Shown piece by piece: positions 33,901 through 42,794 of a stretch of DNA of 64,000 bases. Numbering within the stretch: position 1 is the first letter of the stretch; each line of letters opens with the position of its first letter. Origin of the DNA: Pedobacter sp. MC2016-05 (GTDB taxonomy: Bacteria; Bacteroidota; Bacteroidia; Sphingobacteriales; Sphingobacteriaceae). Where the stretch lies: the NCBI RefSeq assembly GCF_026239735.1, contig NZ_JAPIVT010000005.1:1-64000 (forward strand), written 5' to 3'. Both the position numbers and the translations under genes were made by a program. A model generated the notes under the pieces. The model was not told the origin of the DNA and ran no database searches. It was given only the letters and a program-made list of their open reading frames with translations.

Positions 33901-34148
33901 GCAATGCCACCACTAATTAGCTTAGCCTGACCTCCAGAAACGGGCATGGTGTAAATATCACCCAATAAATCAAAAACAATTTCCTGTCCGTCGGCACTTA
34001 CGTCCAAATTCATCCAGGTTCCTTCATCGGTATTTAGCGTGAAATTTTTCGTAGTTCCCTGGTATTTTTCAACATCCCATTTTTTTTCCTGGGCGGTTAT
34101 GTTCAAGAATAAAAGCGAAAGTGCAGATAGAAGGTAGAGGTGTTTCAT
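30921..34148 (-). CDS. TolB-propeller amidohydrolase, secreted
   Basis: This protein of about 1075 residues starts with a signal peptide (YLLSALSLLFLNITAQ). Residues of about 25-620 form TolB/WD40-like propeller repeats (recurrent SPDGKYISYTSDKSG-type strands). The C-terminal 400 residues are an amidohydrolase with metal ligands in GIIDVHAHLRTSP, SHDPSSNTEM, EHSIPV and VNLGAHGQIQGLGAH. Bacteroidota carry many of these periplasmic hydrolases; the substrate (peptide-like or cyclic amide) is unknown. A further 14 codons are open upstream, but the ATG at 34148 precedes the signal peptide. Confidence 0.88.
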   Translation of the reverse strand: MKHLYLLSALSLLFLNITAQEKKWDVEKYQGTTKNFTLNTDEGTWMNLDVSADGQEIVFDLLGDIYTMPVSGGQAKLISGGIAYDVQPRFSPNGKYISYTSDKSGGDNIWIMNRDGSGKKQVTKESFRLLNNATWMPNSEYIVARKHFTAGRSLGAGEMWMYNINGGDGIQLTKRKNDQQDAGEPNVSPDGRYLYFSEDVSPGPNFEYSKDPNGTIYAIRQLDLNTGKLTTLINQQGGACRPQVSPDGNLIAFVKRVRLKSTLYVQNIKTGEEWPVNEDLSHDQQETWAIFGVYPNFAWTPDSKSLIFYAKGKIRKTEIASLITSTIPFQANTVQTVQQALHFEQQVYSNDFSAKMLRQLTTSPDGKMIVFNAAGFLYKQELPTGTPERLTSGMDFEFEPSFSPDGKFVIYTTWSDELRGAIKRTDIKSGKTITLSDEKGFYYSPQYSTKGDKIVFRKGSGNDVLGYNYGRGTGIFVMPAAGGTKTLVSDNGIKPSFNNSDTRIYFQSYADGKKALKSIDLNGANDRTHFTSQYANQFAVSPDNKWLAFNELFNVYVTPMINVGTAQDASAGNKAIPVAKITTDGGTYMQWSADSKNLHWTLGPKYFTIDVKNAFNFDGATPKTQASSIDINLTLKSDAPTGIVALKGARIISMKGDEVIENGTILTDGNKITAIGKADAVAIPANAKVIDVNGKTIMPGIIDVHAHLRTSPDGISPQNDWSYMANLAFGVTTSHDPSSNTEMAFSQSEMLKAGRMVGPRLYSTGSILYGADGDFKVVINSLDDALANLKRLKAVGAFSVKSYNQPRREQRQQILEAARQLKMEVVPEGGSTFFHNMNMVADGHTGIEHSIPVLPVYKDVTTLWNNTTVGYTPTLIVAYGGQWGENYWYDRTNVWENEKLMTYTPRSIIDSRARRRTTSEYSDYNHIDIAKATKQIADGGTKVNLGAHGQIQGLGAHWELWMFVQGGFSPLQAIRNATLNGAHYLGMDKEIGSLEVGKLADLVIMDANPLDDIRNSEKIKYVMINGRLYDSATMNEVGTREKLRSKLWFESAKGNGFVIPNSESETWTFTVPHCD

Positions 34149-34201
34149 TCTATATTTTTGATTAATTGTGGCGCAATTTAGCAATATCAACAGCTTTTTT
34201 A

Positions 34202-34209
34202 TAGTTTTG
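34202..34209 (+). promoter_or_regulatory. -7 promoter element of recQ
   Basis: TAGTTTTG matches TAnnTTTG and lies 13 bases before the recQ ATG (34223), so the leader would be under ten bases. Confidence 0.45.
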
Positions 34210-34222
34210 ATACCGCCGATTT

Positions 34223-36115
34223 ATGACAGCAATAGAGATTTTACAAAAATATTGGGGCCATCAAGCTTTCAGGCCTTTACAGCAAGAAATTATTGCTTCG
34301 GTTTTAGAGGGCAAAGATAGCCTTGCACTTCTGCCAACCGGTGGCGGTAAGTCGATCTGTTTCCAGGTTCCTGCACTGGTAAAGGAGGGAATCTGCATCG
34401 TGGTTTCTCCTTTAATTGCGTTGATGAAAGACCAGGTAGAAAACCTGAAATCGAGGGGTATTGAGGCTATTGCTATTTATGCTGGTATGGGCAAACGCGA
34501 AATTGATATCTTATTGGATAACTGCATTTACGGCAAAATTAAATTCCTTTATCTTTCTCCCGAGCGATTGCTTTCCGAGTTGGTGCGTGTACGTATTTCT
34601 TACATGAACGTAAACCTGATCGCTGTTGATGAAGCGCATTGTATTTCGCAATGGGGTTATGATTTTCGTCCACCATATCAACAAATTTCTAAGTTAAGAG
34701 AGATTCTTCCAAATGTGCCGGTTTTGGCACTCACTGCAACGGCTACAGAATTTGTGCGGAAAGATATTGTAGAGAAGCTCGAGATGAAAGATCCACAGGT
34801 TTTCGTTAAAAGTTTTGCTCGAGATAATTTAAGTTATGTGGTTTTCGGACAGGAAGATAAATATAAAAAACTGATGGAGATTTGCCGAAATGTTAAAGGC
34901 ACTGGGCTAGTTTATGTTCGAAACAGAAGGGAAACTGCCGAGGTTTCCAACTTCATAAACCGCAATCAAATTAGGGCCGATTTTTATCACGCAGGCTTAG
35001 AACGGGATGTGCGTTTTCAAAAACAGGAAGATTGGAAACTGAACAAAACCAGAATAATGGTGGCTACAAATGCCTTCGGGATGGGGATTGATAAAGCAGA
35101 TGTTCGGTTCGTAGTTCACCTGGATTTACCAGAAAGCCTTGAAGCGTATTACCAGGAAGCAGGAAGGGCAGGCCGCGATGAAAAAAGAAGCTATGCGGTT
35201 TTGCTCGCAAATCAATCCGACGTTTTAAGTCTTGAATCTCGCTACATCAATAGTTTTCCATCTCCGGATGAGATCAGAAAGGTGTATCATTACCTGGGAA
35301 ATTATTTCCAGCTGGCGTTTGGTGCCGGCGAAGGATTGACCTTTACCTTCGATATCGCTGATTTTTGTAAGCGATTCAATATTAGTGTATTAAAAACGAT
35401 ATCAGCATTAAAATTTTTGGAGCATGATGGTTATATCACACTTTCAGAAAGTGTATTTCTGCCATCAAGGCTTATGTTTATTGTTGGGCATGAGGATGTG
35501 TATCGGTTTCAAATAGAAAATAAAGCATACGACGGGGTTATTAAAACAATTTTTCGTTCTCACGGCGGTGCCTTCGATGGTTTCGTTAAAATAAATGAAG
35601 CCGATTTAGCCAAGAAACTGAGTATATCCTTCAAGGATGTGATTGCCATATTAAACAAACTTCAGTCTATTGAAATGTTAACCTACATACAGCAGACTGA
35701 TCAACCGCAATTACAATACGTTCGTCCACGAGTAGATATGGATCACTTTGATCTGGATGTGAAATACCTTGAACTGAGAAAAGAAATTTTGCTAAAGCAG
35801 GTAAGTGCTGTTGTGGCTTACACCAGCACAAAAGAATGCAGAAGTATCCAACTACTAAATTATTTCGATGAACATACGGCGACAAAATGTGGGGTTTGTG
35901 ATTTTTGCCTGGCAGAAAAAAGGGCAGAAAACGAAGTTCAGCTAAACGATGAAATAGAGTTTGAAATCATTTCTTTGCTTCAACAACAGCCAATAAGTTT
36001 AGATGATTTGGTTAAGCATATAAAAAACGGAGCTGAAAATGAACGGATAGCTGCCATTCGCGAATTATTAGATGCAGGCAAAATAAAAACTGATGGGAAG
36101 AAGTATTACATTTGA
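34223..36115 (+). CDS. recQ: RecQ-type ATP-dependent DNA helicase
   Basis: RecQ unwinds DNA 3' to 5' in repair. The 630-residue protein has motif 0 (YWGHQAFRPLQQEII), Walker A (LLPTGGGKSICFQVPAL), DEAH-type box (AVDEAHCISQWGYDFRPPYQ), motif VI (YYQEAGRAGRDEKRS) and a zinc-binding region ending CGVCDFCLAEKR. It lacks an HRDC domain, making it the shorter second RecQ type common in Bacteroidota rather than the 700-residue form. It is transcribed alone. Confidence 0.9.
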   Translation: MTAIEILQKYWGHQAFRPLQQEIIASVLEGKDSLALLPTGGGKSICFQVPALVKEGICIVVSPLIALMKDQVENLKSRGIEAIAIYAGMGKREIDILLDNCIYGKIKFLYLSPERLLSELVRVRISYMNVNLIAVDEAHCISQWGYDFRPPYQQISKLREILPNVPVLALTATATEFVRKDIVEKLEMKDPQVFVKSFARDNLSYVVFGQEDKYKKLMEICRNVKGTGLVYVRNRRETAEVSNFINRNQIRADFYHAGLERDVRFQKQEDWKLNKTRIMVATNAFGMGIDKADVRFVVHLDLPESLEAYYQEAGRAGRDEKRSYAVLLANQSDVLSLESRYINSFPSPDEIRKVYHYLGNYFQLAFGAGEGLTFTFDIADFCKRFNISVLKTISALKFLEHDGYITLSESVFLPSRLMFIVGHEDVYRFQIENKAYDGVIKTIFRSHGGAFDGFVKINEADLAKKLSISFKDVIAILNKLQSIEMLTYIQQTDQPQLQYVRPRVDMDHFDLDVKYLELRKEILLKQVSAVVAYTSTKECRSIQLLNYFDEHTATKCGVCDFCLAEKRAENEVQLNDEIEFEIISLLQQQPISLDDLVKHIKNGAENERIAAIRELLDAGKIKTDGKKYYI

Positions 36116-36232
36116 TTTTAGATTTAAGAATTGCGATTGAAGATTTGTGAAAAAGCCACTCAATTTGTGAATTAATATTAGTTTTGATATCCGTATATCC
36201 AATAATCAGTATAATCATCCGCGAAGCGAAAA

Positions 36233-37540
36233 ATGATAGAAAAAAACAACAAGAAAACCATCCGTTCCTGGGCTTTCTTTGATTGGGCAAACTCTGCCTA
36301 TAATTTAGTCATTACCTCAACAATTTTCCCTGCCTATTACACCATTATTACAACCACCAAAGAGCATGGCGATAAAGTGACGTTTTTAGGCAGAACATTT
36401 GTTAACACATCTTTATCTAATTATGCCTTATCATTTGCCTACCTGATTATGGCGCTGGCATTGCCCATCCTTTCGTCTATTGCAGACAGGAGGGGGAACA
36501 AAAAATCTTTTATGAAATTTTTTACCTATATGGGCGGTTTGGCTTGTATGGCTTTGTATTTTTTCAGACTTGATACCTTGCAAATCAGCATAGTTTTCTT
36601 TGTGCTGGCGGCAATGGGCTATATTGGAGGCGTATTGTTTAGTAATTCCTACTTACCTGAAATCGCCAGCGAAGATCATCAGGATCGCGTAAGCGCTCAA
36701 GGCTTTTCTTATGGTTACATAGGTTCAGTAGTGCTCCAATTAGTTTGTTTTCTTTTTGTGCTCAAGCCGGAATGGTTTGGGATTGTAGATGCTTCGTTTC
36801 CTCCAAGGTTATCTTTTCTTTTAGTAGGTGTTTGGTGGGTTGTTTTTTCACAAATTCCGTTCTCCGTTCTTCCCAACGGAACGCCGCAAACAGGCAAAGT
36901 AAAAACCAATATTATAAAGGATGGCTTCAGTGAATTGGCGAAAGTTTGGACTCAATTGAAGCAAATCAAAAGGCTAAAAGGCTTTCTGTTTTCGTTTTTC
37001 TTTTACTCAATGGGCGTACAAACCATTATGTTGGCCGCTGCAGGTTTCGCCGAAAAAACGTTAAAATTAGGTACAGCTAAACTAATTGCTGTGATTCTTA
37101 TTATTCAGCTCGTTGCTATTCCAGGGGCATTGCTTATGTCATTTTTGGCAAAAAAATGGGGAAATGTTAATGTGTTAATGATGGTTGTAATCATCTGGAT
37201 TGGTTGCTGTGTCTATGGTTATAACATTTCGAATGAATATCAGTTTTATTCGTTAGCAGCTATTGTTGGCCTAATTATGGGCGGAATCCAATCCTTATCC
37301 CGTTCTACTTATTCAAAATATTTACCCGAAAATACTCCAGATAGCACTTCATTCTTTAGTTTTTACGATGTTACCGAGAAACTGGCCATCGTAATCGGAC
37401 TTTTCAGCTTTGCTTATATCGAGGATTTAACCGGAAACATTCGCTTCTCCATTATCGCTTTAGCTTCATTTTTTATTATTGGATTGGTGTTTTTGGTAAT
37501 CTTGAAAAAAATCGAGCGCAAAGAAACAGTAAAATTGTAA
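36233..37540 (+). CDS. MFS transporter (UMF1/Atg22-like)
   Basis: The 435-residue protein has about twelve membrane helices and the UMF1-type N-terminus IRSWAFFDWANSAYNLVITSTIFPAYY. An LSSIADRRGNKKSFM loop matches the conserved loop between helices 2 and 3. Atg22 exports amino acids in yeast vacuoles; the bacterial substrates are unknown. A -7-like TAGTTTTG lies at 36179-36186, giving a leader of roughly 40 bases. Confidence 0.87.
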   Translation: MIEKNNKKTIRSWAFFDWANSAYNLVITSTIFPAYYTIITTTKEHGDKVTFLGRTFVNTSLSNYALSFAYLIMALALPILSSIADRRGNKKSFMKFFTYMGGLACMALYFFRLDTLQISIVFFVLAAMGYIGGVLFSNSYLPEIASEDHQDRVSAQGFSYGYIGSVVLQLVCFLFVLKPEWFGIVDASFPPRLSFLLVGVWWVVFSQIPFSVLPNGTPQTGKVKTNIIKDGFSELAKVWTQLKQIKRLKGFLFSFFFYSMGVQTIMLAAAGFAEKTLKLGTAKLIAVILIIQLVAIPGALLMSFLAKKWGNVNVLMMVVIIWIGCCVYGYNISNEYQFYSLAAIVGLIMGGIQSLSRSTYSKYLPENTPDSTSFFSFYDVTEKLAIVIGLFSFAYIEDLTGNIRFSIIALASFFIIGLVFLVILKKIERKETVKL

Positions 37541-37566
37541 GTTTGTAAGCTAAAGAATATTTGTTG

Positions 37567-38304
37567 ATGAAAGTAGAATTGTTTGTTCCCTGTTTTGTAG
37601 ACCAATTATATCCTCAAACCGCTTTTAATACGTTAAGGTTATTAGAAAAATCGGGATGCAAAGTTGAATACAATTCAAAGCAAACTTGTTGCGGTCAGCC
37701 GGCTTATAACGCTGGATATTGGGATGAAGCAAAAGAAGTAGGTACAAAATTTTTGAACGATTTTACGGAGAATACCTACGTAGTTGCACCTTCAGCATCT
37801 TGCGTAGGTATGGTTAAAGGCGGTTTTAATGACTTGTTTACCAATACAATCGTTCATAATAAATGTCGCAGCTTACAGTCAAACATCTGGGAACTTTCTG
37901 ATTTTCTGGTTAACGTAGCTAAAAAAGACTATTTCGGTGCCGAACTCGAGGGCAAAGCGGTTTACCACGATTCTTGCAGCGCACTTCGTGAATGCAGAAT
38001 TAAAGACGAACCTCGGCAGCTGCTATCTAAAGTACATGGCTTAGAAATGCTCGATCTTGTTGATAATGATATGTGTTGTGGCTTTGGTGGTACTTTTGCG
38101 GTAAAATTTGATGCCATTTCATCAGCCATGGCTGAACAAAAGGTAAACCATGCTTTAGCACAACAAGCTGATTACATTATTTCTACCGATTTATCCTGCC
38201 TTTTACACCTTCAAGGTTACATCGATAAAAATAAACTTCCCATAAAAACCATGCATATTGCCGATGTTTTATGTAATGGTTGGTTAGAAAGTACCGAGTA
38301 TTAA
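37567..38304 (+). CDS. LutA/YkgE-type CCG-domain (Fe-S) oxidoreductase subunit
   Basis: The protein of about 245 residues has two cysteine-rich CCG domains: KQTCCGQPAYNAGYW with C-V-G-M downstream, and YHDSCSALRECR with NDMCCGFGGTFAVKF. This matches LutA, which works with LutB and LutC in lactate oxidation, but neither partner is adjacent. An orphan LutA-like protein may serve as a heterodisulfide-reductase-like subunit elsewhere. The ATG at 37567 is preferred over the TTG at 37561. Confidence 0.88.
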   Translation: MKVELFVPCFVDQLYPQTAFNTLRLLEKSGCKVEYNSKQTCCGQPAYNAGYWDEAKEVGTKFLNDFTENTYVVAPSASCVGMVKGGFNDLFTNTIVHNKCRSLQSNIWELSDFLVNVAKKDYFGAELEGKAVYHDSCSALRECRIKDEPRQLLSKVHGLEMLDLVDNDMCCGFGGTFAVKFDAISSAMAEQKVNHALAQQADYIISTDLSCLLHLQGYIDKNKLPIKTMHIADVLCNGWLESTEY

Positions 38305-38426
38305 AGAAGATATTACCACTGATCTTTAAGTATTTAACACTTTTTAACAGGTTTCACATTAAATCTGAAATTTTTTTGTTAAACCTTTTCTCAGCTTTAG
38401 TATCTAAAACACAAAACACAGAACCC

Positions 38427-39326
38427 ATGAAAAAAATAATTTTCGCTTTACTAGGCGTTTTATCTTTTGCATCAGTAGCAAATGCGCAAAAGAAAACTTC
38501 GGGAGCAATACAATTTGAAACCATTACAGATCCAGCGGCGATGATGGCCGCAAGTGGCGTCAAACTACCCGAACAAGCCATAGCTCGGATGCCCTCGACA
38601 AGTAAAGCCAATTTTGAATTGCTGTTTACCGCAACTAATGCTAGTTATATGCCCGTAGAAGAAACCGAAGACAGTAACGGTGGTGGCGGCGGCGGCGGTA
38701 TGGGCCGTATGATGATGCGTTTTGGTGGTGCAGGCGGGAATAGAGAATATTATTATTCGTTTGCAGATCAAAAATTATCAGAAGTGTTTGATTTAAACGA
38801 CACTACTTATTACATGCCTAGCAAACTTACACTTTCAACTTCAGGACCGATTGGTTCATTTAGAATGGGAGGTGGAAATCCAGGTGATACCACAAAACCC
38901 AAACCTGTTGTTGCGCCAAAAATCGTAATAGAAAAAACTAATGCAACCAAAAAAATTATCGGTTTTGATTGTAAGGAAGTGATTGTAAAATCTATCAGAT
39001 CAATGAAGATTTTAGGTGAAGATAGAGATATAACTGAAGAAACTCATATTTGGTATACCAATGATTTGGGTTTCAATTTTTCTCCGAATCCTAAAATGTG
39101 GACTGAAGGTGCAGTTTTAGCTATAGAAAGTAGGGGTAACAGCACCATTGCTAAAAGCATTGAATACCGGGGTGTGAGCGCCAAAGATGTTACCGCTCCA
39201 AAAAAAGCAAAGCTTATTACAGAAGACGAGTACAAAGTCAAAATGGAAAACATGATGAAACGTTTCAGAAATAATCGCCCAGGTGGAAACTTTGGCGGAG
39301 GTAGAACGGTAGTAATCGGCCAATAA
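38427..39326 (+). CDS. GLPGLI-family secreted protein
   Basis: The 299-residue product has a signal peptide (IIFALLGVLSFASVANAQ) and the general layout of the GLPGLI family of Bacteroidota exported proteins. These features are SGAIQFET near the start, TNATKKIIGFDCKEVIVKS in the middle, and TEETHIWYTNDLGFNFSPNP. Unusual are a run of eight glycines followed by MGRMMMRFGG (near residue 95) and a Gly/Arg-rich end. The upstream frame open to 38280 overlaps the preceding gene and is rejected. Function unknown. Confidence 0.8.
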   Translation: MKKIIFALLGVLSFASVANAQKKTSGAIQFETITDPAAMMAASGVKLPEQAIARMPSTSKANFELLFTATNASYMPVEETEDSNGGGGGGGMGRMMMRFGGAGGNREYYYSFADQKLSEVFDLNDTTYYMPSKLTLSTSGPIGSFRMGGGNPGDTTKPKPVVAPKIVIEKTNATKKIIGFDCKEVIVKSIRSMKILGEDRDITEETHIWYTNDLGFNFSPNPKMWTEGAVLAIESRGNSTIAKSIEYRGVSAKDVTAPKKAKLITEDEYKVKMENMMKRFRNNRPGGNFGGGRTVVIGQ

Positions 39327-39351
39327 TAGTTAAAAATATTTTTTCCTACTG

Positions 39352-39384
39352 AAGCTTGCTCACTCAAATGAGCAGGCTTTTTTT
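39352..39384 (+). terminator. Intrinsic terminator after the GLPGLI gene
   Basis: AAGC-T-TGCTCA and TGAGCA-G-GCTT pair around CTCAAA, followed by seven T residues. It isolates the thrS operon from the gene before it. Confidence 0.88.
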
Positions 39385-39462
39385 ATGGATCTAACTGTTG
39401 TTTTCTTGAAGGATAATTTAGTGTTTCATCCCCATTAATTCAAAATAGTAGGGAAAATTCAT

Positions 39463-39470
39463 TATCTTCG
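39463..39470 (+). promoter_or_regulatory. Probable -7 element of the thrS operon
   Basis: TATCTTCG differs from TAnnTTTG at one position. Transcription from here would start near 39476, just upstream of the first leader hairpin, giving a 5' leader of roughly 95 bases. Confidence 0.4.
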
Positions 39471-39481
39471 CGATAATTAAA

Positions 39482-39557
39482 AATCACTTTGTATGTGATT
39501 GCGAACTAACATTTTTTTTAAACCGTTCTAAAGCTTTCCCGCAAAGCGATTAAGAAC
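39482..39557 (+). promoter_or_regulatory. thrS leader with tRNA-Thr anticodon-arm-like hairpin
   Basis: The first hairpin has a perfect 6-bp stem (AATCAC 39482-39487, GTGATT 39495-39500) and a seven-base loop TTTGTAT. Read as an anticodon loop it has U33, anticodon UGU (Thr) and A37. The second hairpin pairs GTTCT (39525-39529) with AGAAC (39553-39557) and inside it GCTTT with AAAGC. It ends 15 bases before the thrS ATG. In E. coli, ThrRS represses its own mRNA by binding such mimics; the same logic is inferred here. Confidence 0.5.
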
Positions 39558-39572
39558 AAATCATAGTTGTAG

Positions 39573-41498
39573 ATGATTAACATTACTTTACCTGATGGTT
39601 CTGTCCGTCAGTATGAAAAGGGCACATCTGCCCATCAAATTGCATTATCAATTTCTGAGGGCTTAGCCCGCAATGTTTTAGCTGCCGAAGTTAATGGCGA
39701 AGTTTGGGATTCAACACGTCCAATCGATGCTGATTCTTCAGTAAAACTGTTGACATGGAATGACACTGCCGGGAAATCAACTTTTTGGCATTCATCAGCC
39801 CACTTAATGGCTGAGGCTTTAGAGGCACTTTATCCAGGTACAAAATTTGGTATCGGCCCGGCTATTGAAACTGGTTTTTATTACGATGTAGACTTTGGCG
39901 ACAAAGAATTTTCATCTGATGACTTCAAAGCCATTGAAACCAAAATGATTGAGTTGGCTAAACAAAAGGAAACTTTTGTACGTGAAAGTGTAAGCAAAGC
40001 TGATGCAATTAAATATTTTACCGAAAAGGGCGACGAGTACAAGCTGGATTTAATTCATGGATTAGAGGATGGAAAAATTACTATCTATACTCAAGGTCAG
40101 TTTACTGATTTATGTCGCGGCCCACACATTCCAAATACTGGTTTTGTAAAAGCTGTTAAATTGATGAATGTTGCCGGTGCTTACTGGCGTGGTGATGAAA
40201 CCAAAAAGCAATTAACACGTATCTACGGCGTAACGTTTCCGAAGGCTAGCGAGTTAACTGAATACCTGGCGATGATTGAAGAAGCGAAAAAACGCGATCA
40301 CCGTAAACTTGGAAAAGAATTAGAGTTATTTGCGTTCTCAGAAAAAGTGGGGATGGGTTTACCGCTATGGTTGCCTAAAGGAACTGCTTTACGTGAACGT
40401 TTGGTTAATTTTTTGACGAAAGCACAAGCGAAAGCCGGTTACGAACAAGTAGTTACGCCACATATCGGTCACAAGAATTTATATGTAACTTCTGGCCACT
40501 GGGAGAAATATGGTAAAGATTCGTTCCAGCCAATTAAAACGCCGCAAGAAGGAGAGGAGTTCTTCTTAAAACCCATGAACTGCCCGCATCACTGCGAAAT
40601 TTACAAAACAAAACCACGTTCTTATAAAGATCTTCCGGTTCGTTTTGCAGAATTTGGTACCGTTTACCGCTATGAACAAAGTGGCGAATTACATGGTTTA
40701 ACTCGTGTACGTGGCTTTACTCAAGATGATGCACACTTATTCTGTATGCCAGAGCAAGTGAAAGAAGAGTTCAAGAAAGTAATCGATTTGGTACTTTATG
40801 TTTTCAAATCATTAGGTTTTGAAAGCTATACTGCTCAGGTTTCGTTAAGAGATCCGGAGAACAAAGCGAAGTACATTGGTTCTGACGAAAACTGGAGATT
40901 ATCTGAAACTGCAATCATTGAAGCTGCTGCCGAAAAAGGTTTAAATACTGTAGTAGAATATGGTGAAGCGGCCTTTTATGGTCCGAAGCTGGATTTCATG
41001 GTTAAAGATGCTTTAGGTAGAAAATGGCAATTGGGTACTATTCAGGTTGATTATAACTTGCCTGAACGTTTCGAGTTGGAATATACAGGTAGTGATAATC
41101 AAAAACACAGACCTGTAATGATTCACCGTGCGCCTTTTGGTTCATTAGAAAGATTTATTGCAGTATTGATAGAACATTGTGCTGGGAATTTCCCTTTATG
41201 GTTAAGTCCAGAGCAATTTATTATTCTTCCTATCTCAGAAAAATATGAAGAATATGCAAAAAAAGTTTTAGATGAACTAAATAATTCCGATATTCGCGGG
41301 CTGATTGACTTTCGAGACGAGAAAATCGGACGTAAAATCCGCGATGCGGAAGTTAAAAAGATCCCATACATGCTCATTATCGGTGATAAAGAGATGGCTG
41401 AAGGTAAAGTTTCAGTACGTAAACATGGTGAGGGAGATTTAGGCGAAATGACGTTGGAGGAATTCAACAATTTATTAAGAAAAGAAATAACGGTTTAA
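39573..41498 (+). CDS. thrS: Threonyl-tRNA synthetase
   Basis: The 641-residue class II synthetase charges tRNA-Thr. It has the N-terminal TGS domain ([16 protein letters not shown]), the editing domain with [17 protein letters not shown], the catalytic core with zinc-binding [11 protein letters not shown], motif 2 ([26 protein letters not shown]) and the C-terminal anticodon domain. It heads the operon thrS-infC-rpmI-rplT, the order known from many bacteria, with 17 bases before infC. Its leader may mediate autoregulation. Confidence 0.98.
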   Translation: MINITLPDGSVRQYEKGTSAHQIALSISEGLARNVLAAEVNGEVWDSTRPIDADSSVKLLTWNDTAGKSTFWHSSAHLMAEALEALYPGTKFGIGPAIETGFYYDVDFGDKEFSSDDFKAIETKMIELAKQKETFVRESVSKADAIKYFTEKGDEYKLDLIHGLEDGKITIYTQGQFTDLCRGPHIPNTGFVKAVKLMNVAGAYWRGDETKKQLTRIYGVTFPKASELTEYLAMIEEAKKRDHRKLGKELELFAFSEKVGMGLPLWLPKGTALRERLVNFLTKAQAKAGYEQVVTPHIGHKNLYVTSGHWEKYGKDSFQPIKTPQEGEEFFLKPMNCPHHCEIYKTKPRSYKDLPVRFAEFGTVYRYEQSGELHGLTRVRGFTQDDAHLFCMPEQVKEEFKKVIDLVLYVFKSLGFESYTAQVSLRDPENKAKYIGSDENWRLSETAIIEAAAEKGLNTVVEYGEAAFYGPKLDFMVKDALGRKWQLGTIQVDYNLPERFELEYTGSDNQKHRPVMIHRAPFGSLERFIAVLIEHCAGNFPLWLSPEQFIILPISEKYEEYAKKVLDELNNSDIRGLIDFRDEKIGRKIRDAEVKKIPYMLIIGDKEMAEGKVSVRKHGEGDLGEMTLEEFNNLLRKEITV

Positions 41499-41515
41499 AT
41501 TAAAATAATACACAT

Positions 41516-42085
41516 TTGGCATTAGGAAGACCAGGATTTAACAGGGGACCACGTCCACCTTTTAAGAAAAAAGAAGCAGAACATAACATTAATCAGTACA
41601 TTAAATCGCCTGAAGTGCGTTTGGCTGGCGATAATGTTGAACCAGGGATTTATCCTTTGGCAAAAGCTTTGGCACTTGCTGATGAACTTGAATTGGATTT
41701 GGTAGAGATATCTCCAAATGCGGTGCCTCCAGTTTGTAGAATTATTGATTACAGTAAGTTCGTTTACGAACAAAAGAAAAAGCAAAAGGAAATTAAAGCG
41801 AATGCTAAACAAACTGTAATTAAGGAGATTCGTTTCGGTCCTAATACGAACGACCACGATTTTCAATTTAAACTTAAACATGCAGTAAGCTTTTTAGAGA
41901 ACGGTGAAAAAGTTAGGGCTTATGTGCATTTTAAAGGTAGAGCAATTGTTTACAAAGAACAGGGTGAAATTTTATTGTTAAAGTTTGCCCAGGCTTTGGA
42001 AGATGTAGGAAAAGTAGAGTTATTACCTAAGTTAGAAGGTAAGCGTATGTTCCTGACAGTTGCGCCTAAAGTAGTAAAAAAATAA
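41516..42085 (+). CDS. infC: Translation initiation factor IF-3, TTG start
   Basis: IF-3 binds the 30S subunit, prevents premature joining and rejects non-canonical start codons. The 189-residue protein has the typical N-domain ([46 protein letters not shown] starting near 30; linker [13 protein letters not shown]) and the C-domain with [18 protein letters not shown] stop lies five codons upstream and no Met codon occurs in the N-terminal half, so the TTG at 41516 must be the start. A weak start codon would let IF-3 limit its own synthesis, as with AUU in E. coli. Confidence 0.95.
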   Translation: MALGRPGFNRGPRPPFKKKEAEHNINQYIKSPEVRLAGDNVEPGIYPLAKALALADELELDLVEISPNAVPPVCRIIDYSKFVYEQKKKQKEIKANAKQTVIKEIRFGPNTNDHDFQFKLKHAVSFLENGEKVRAYVHFKGRAIVYKEQGEILLLKFAQALEDVGKVELLPKLEGKRMFLTVAPKVVKK

Positions 42086-42114
42086 AAATAGGTTTATAAA
42101 TTAAAAAACAGGTT

Positions 42115-42315
42115 ATGCCAAAAATGAAAACCAATTCCAGTGCTAAAAAGCGTTTTTCGCTTACTGGAACAGGTAAGATCAAAAGAAACAAAGCATACAA
42201 AAGTCACATCTTAACAAAGATGAGTACTAAACGTAAACGTGCTCTTGGAAATGCAGGAATTGTAACAGATGCAGATTCAGGTAACGTTAAACGTATGCTT
42301 TGTATCGGAAAGTAA
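42115..42315 (+). CDS. rpmI: 50S ribosomal protein L35
   Basis: The 66-residue basic protein begins [20 protein letters not shown] and contains [20 protein letters not shown], the hallmarks of L35. It assembles into the large subunit. It lies 29 bases after infC and 72 before rplT, the conserved order. Confidence 0.97.
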   Translation: MPKMKTNSSAKKRFSLTGTGKIKRNKAYKSHILTKMSTKRKRALGNAGIVTDADSGNVKRMLCIGK

Positions 42316-42387
42316 TTTATTAATTCACCAGGTATCAGGCATTAAAGATTCTTAAATGAACGCCGCTTACCAAAAAACAACAACAAC

Positions 42388-42732
42388 ATGCCACGTTCGG
42401 TAAACGCAGTAGCTTCGAGAAGAAGACGGAAAAAAGTCCTTAATATGGCCAAAGGCTATTGGGGCGCAAGAAGTAAAGTTTTTACGGTTGCTAAAAACAC
42501 AGTAGAAAAAGGTTTGCAATATGCATACCGTGACCGTAAAGTTAAGAAAAGAGAATTCCGCGGATTATGGATCCAACGTATTAATGCAGGTGCTCGTCAG
42601 CACGGTATTTCTTACTCTCAATTAATCGGTAAACTTGCTTCAAAAGAAATCGGTTTAAACCGTAAAGTATTGGCTGATTTAGCAATGAATCACCCAGAAG
42701 CTTTCAAAGCTGTAATCGATGCAGTAAAATAG
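42388..42732 (+). CDS. rplT: 50S ribosomal protein L20
   Basis: The 114-residue L20 starts [19 protein letters not shown] and has [22 protein letters not shown] and the C-terminal [20 protein letters not shown]. It binds 23S rRNA early in assembly. In E. coli and Bacillus L20 represses its own operon. The 72 bases between rpmI and rplT contain no obvious pseudoknot that I can draw. A terminator follows directly. Confidence 0.98.
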   Translation: MPRSVNAVASRRRRKKVLNMAKGYWGARSKVFTVAKNTVEKGLQYAYRDRKVKKREFRGLWIQRINAGARQHGISYSQLIGKLASKEIGLNRKVLADLAMNHPEAFKAVIDAVK

Positions 42733-42760
42733 AAATTCTCGCTTAGGCGTTAATGATATT

Positions 42761-42792
42761 AAAAAAAGGGGACCAGTTTGGTTCCCTTTTTT
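42761..42792. terminator. Bidirectional terminator after rplT
   Basis: AAAAAAAGGGGACCA and TGGTTCCCTTTTTT form a stem with A and T tracts. It closes the thrS operon and also lies three bases past the stop of the convergent DUF294 gene. Confidence 0.9.
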
Positions 42793-42794
42793 AT

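Noticed and set aside
38280..38426. GLPGLI protein extended to 38280
   Set aside because: The extension overlaps the end of the LutA-like gene and precedes the signal peptide that begins at 38427.
42316..42387. L20 autoregulatory pseudoknot between rpmI and rplT
   Set aside because: The 72 bases contain no paired arms that I could draw convincingly; regulation may act elsewhere.
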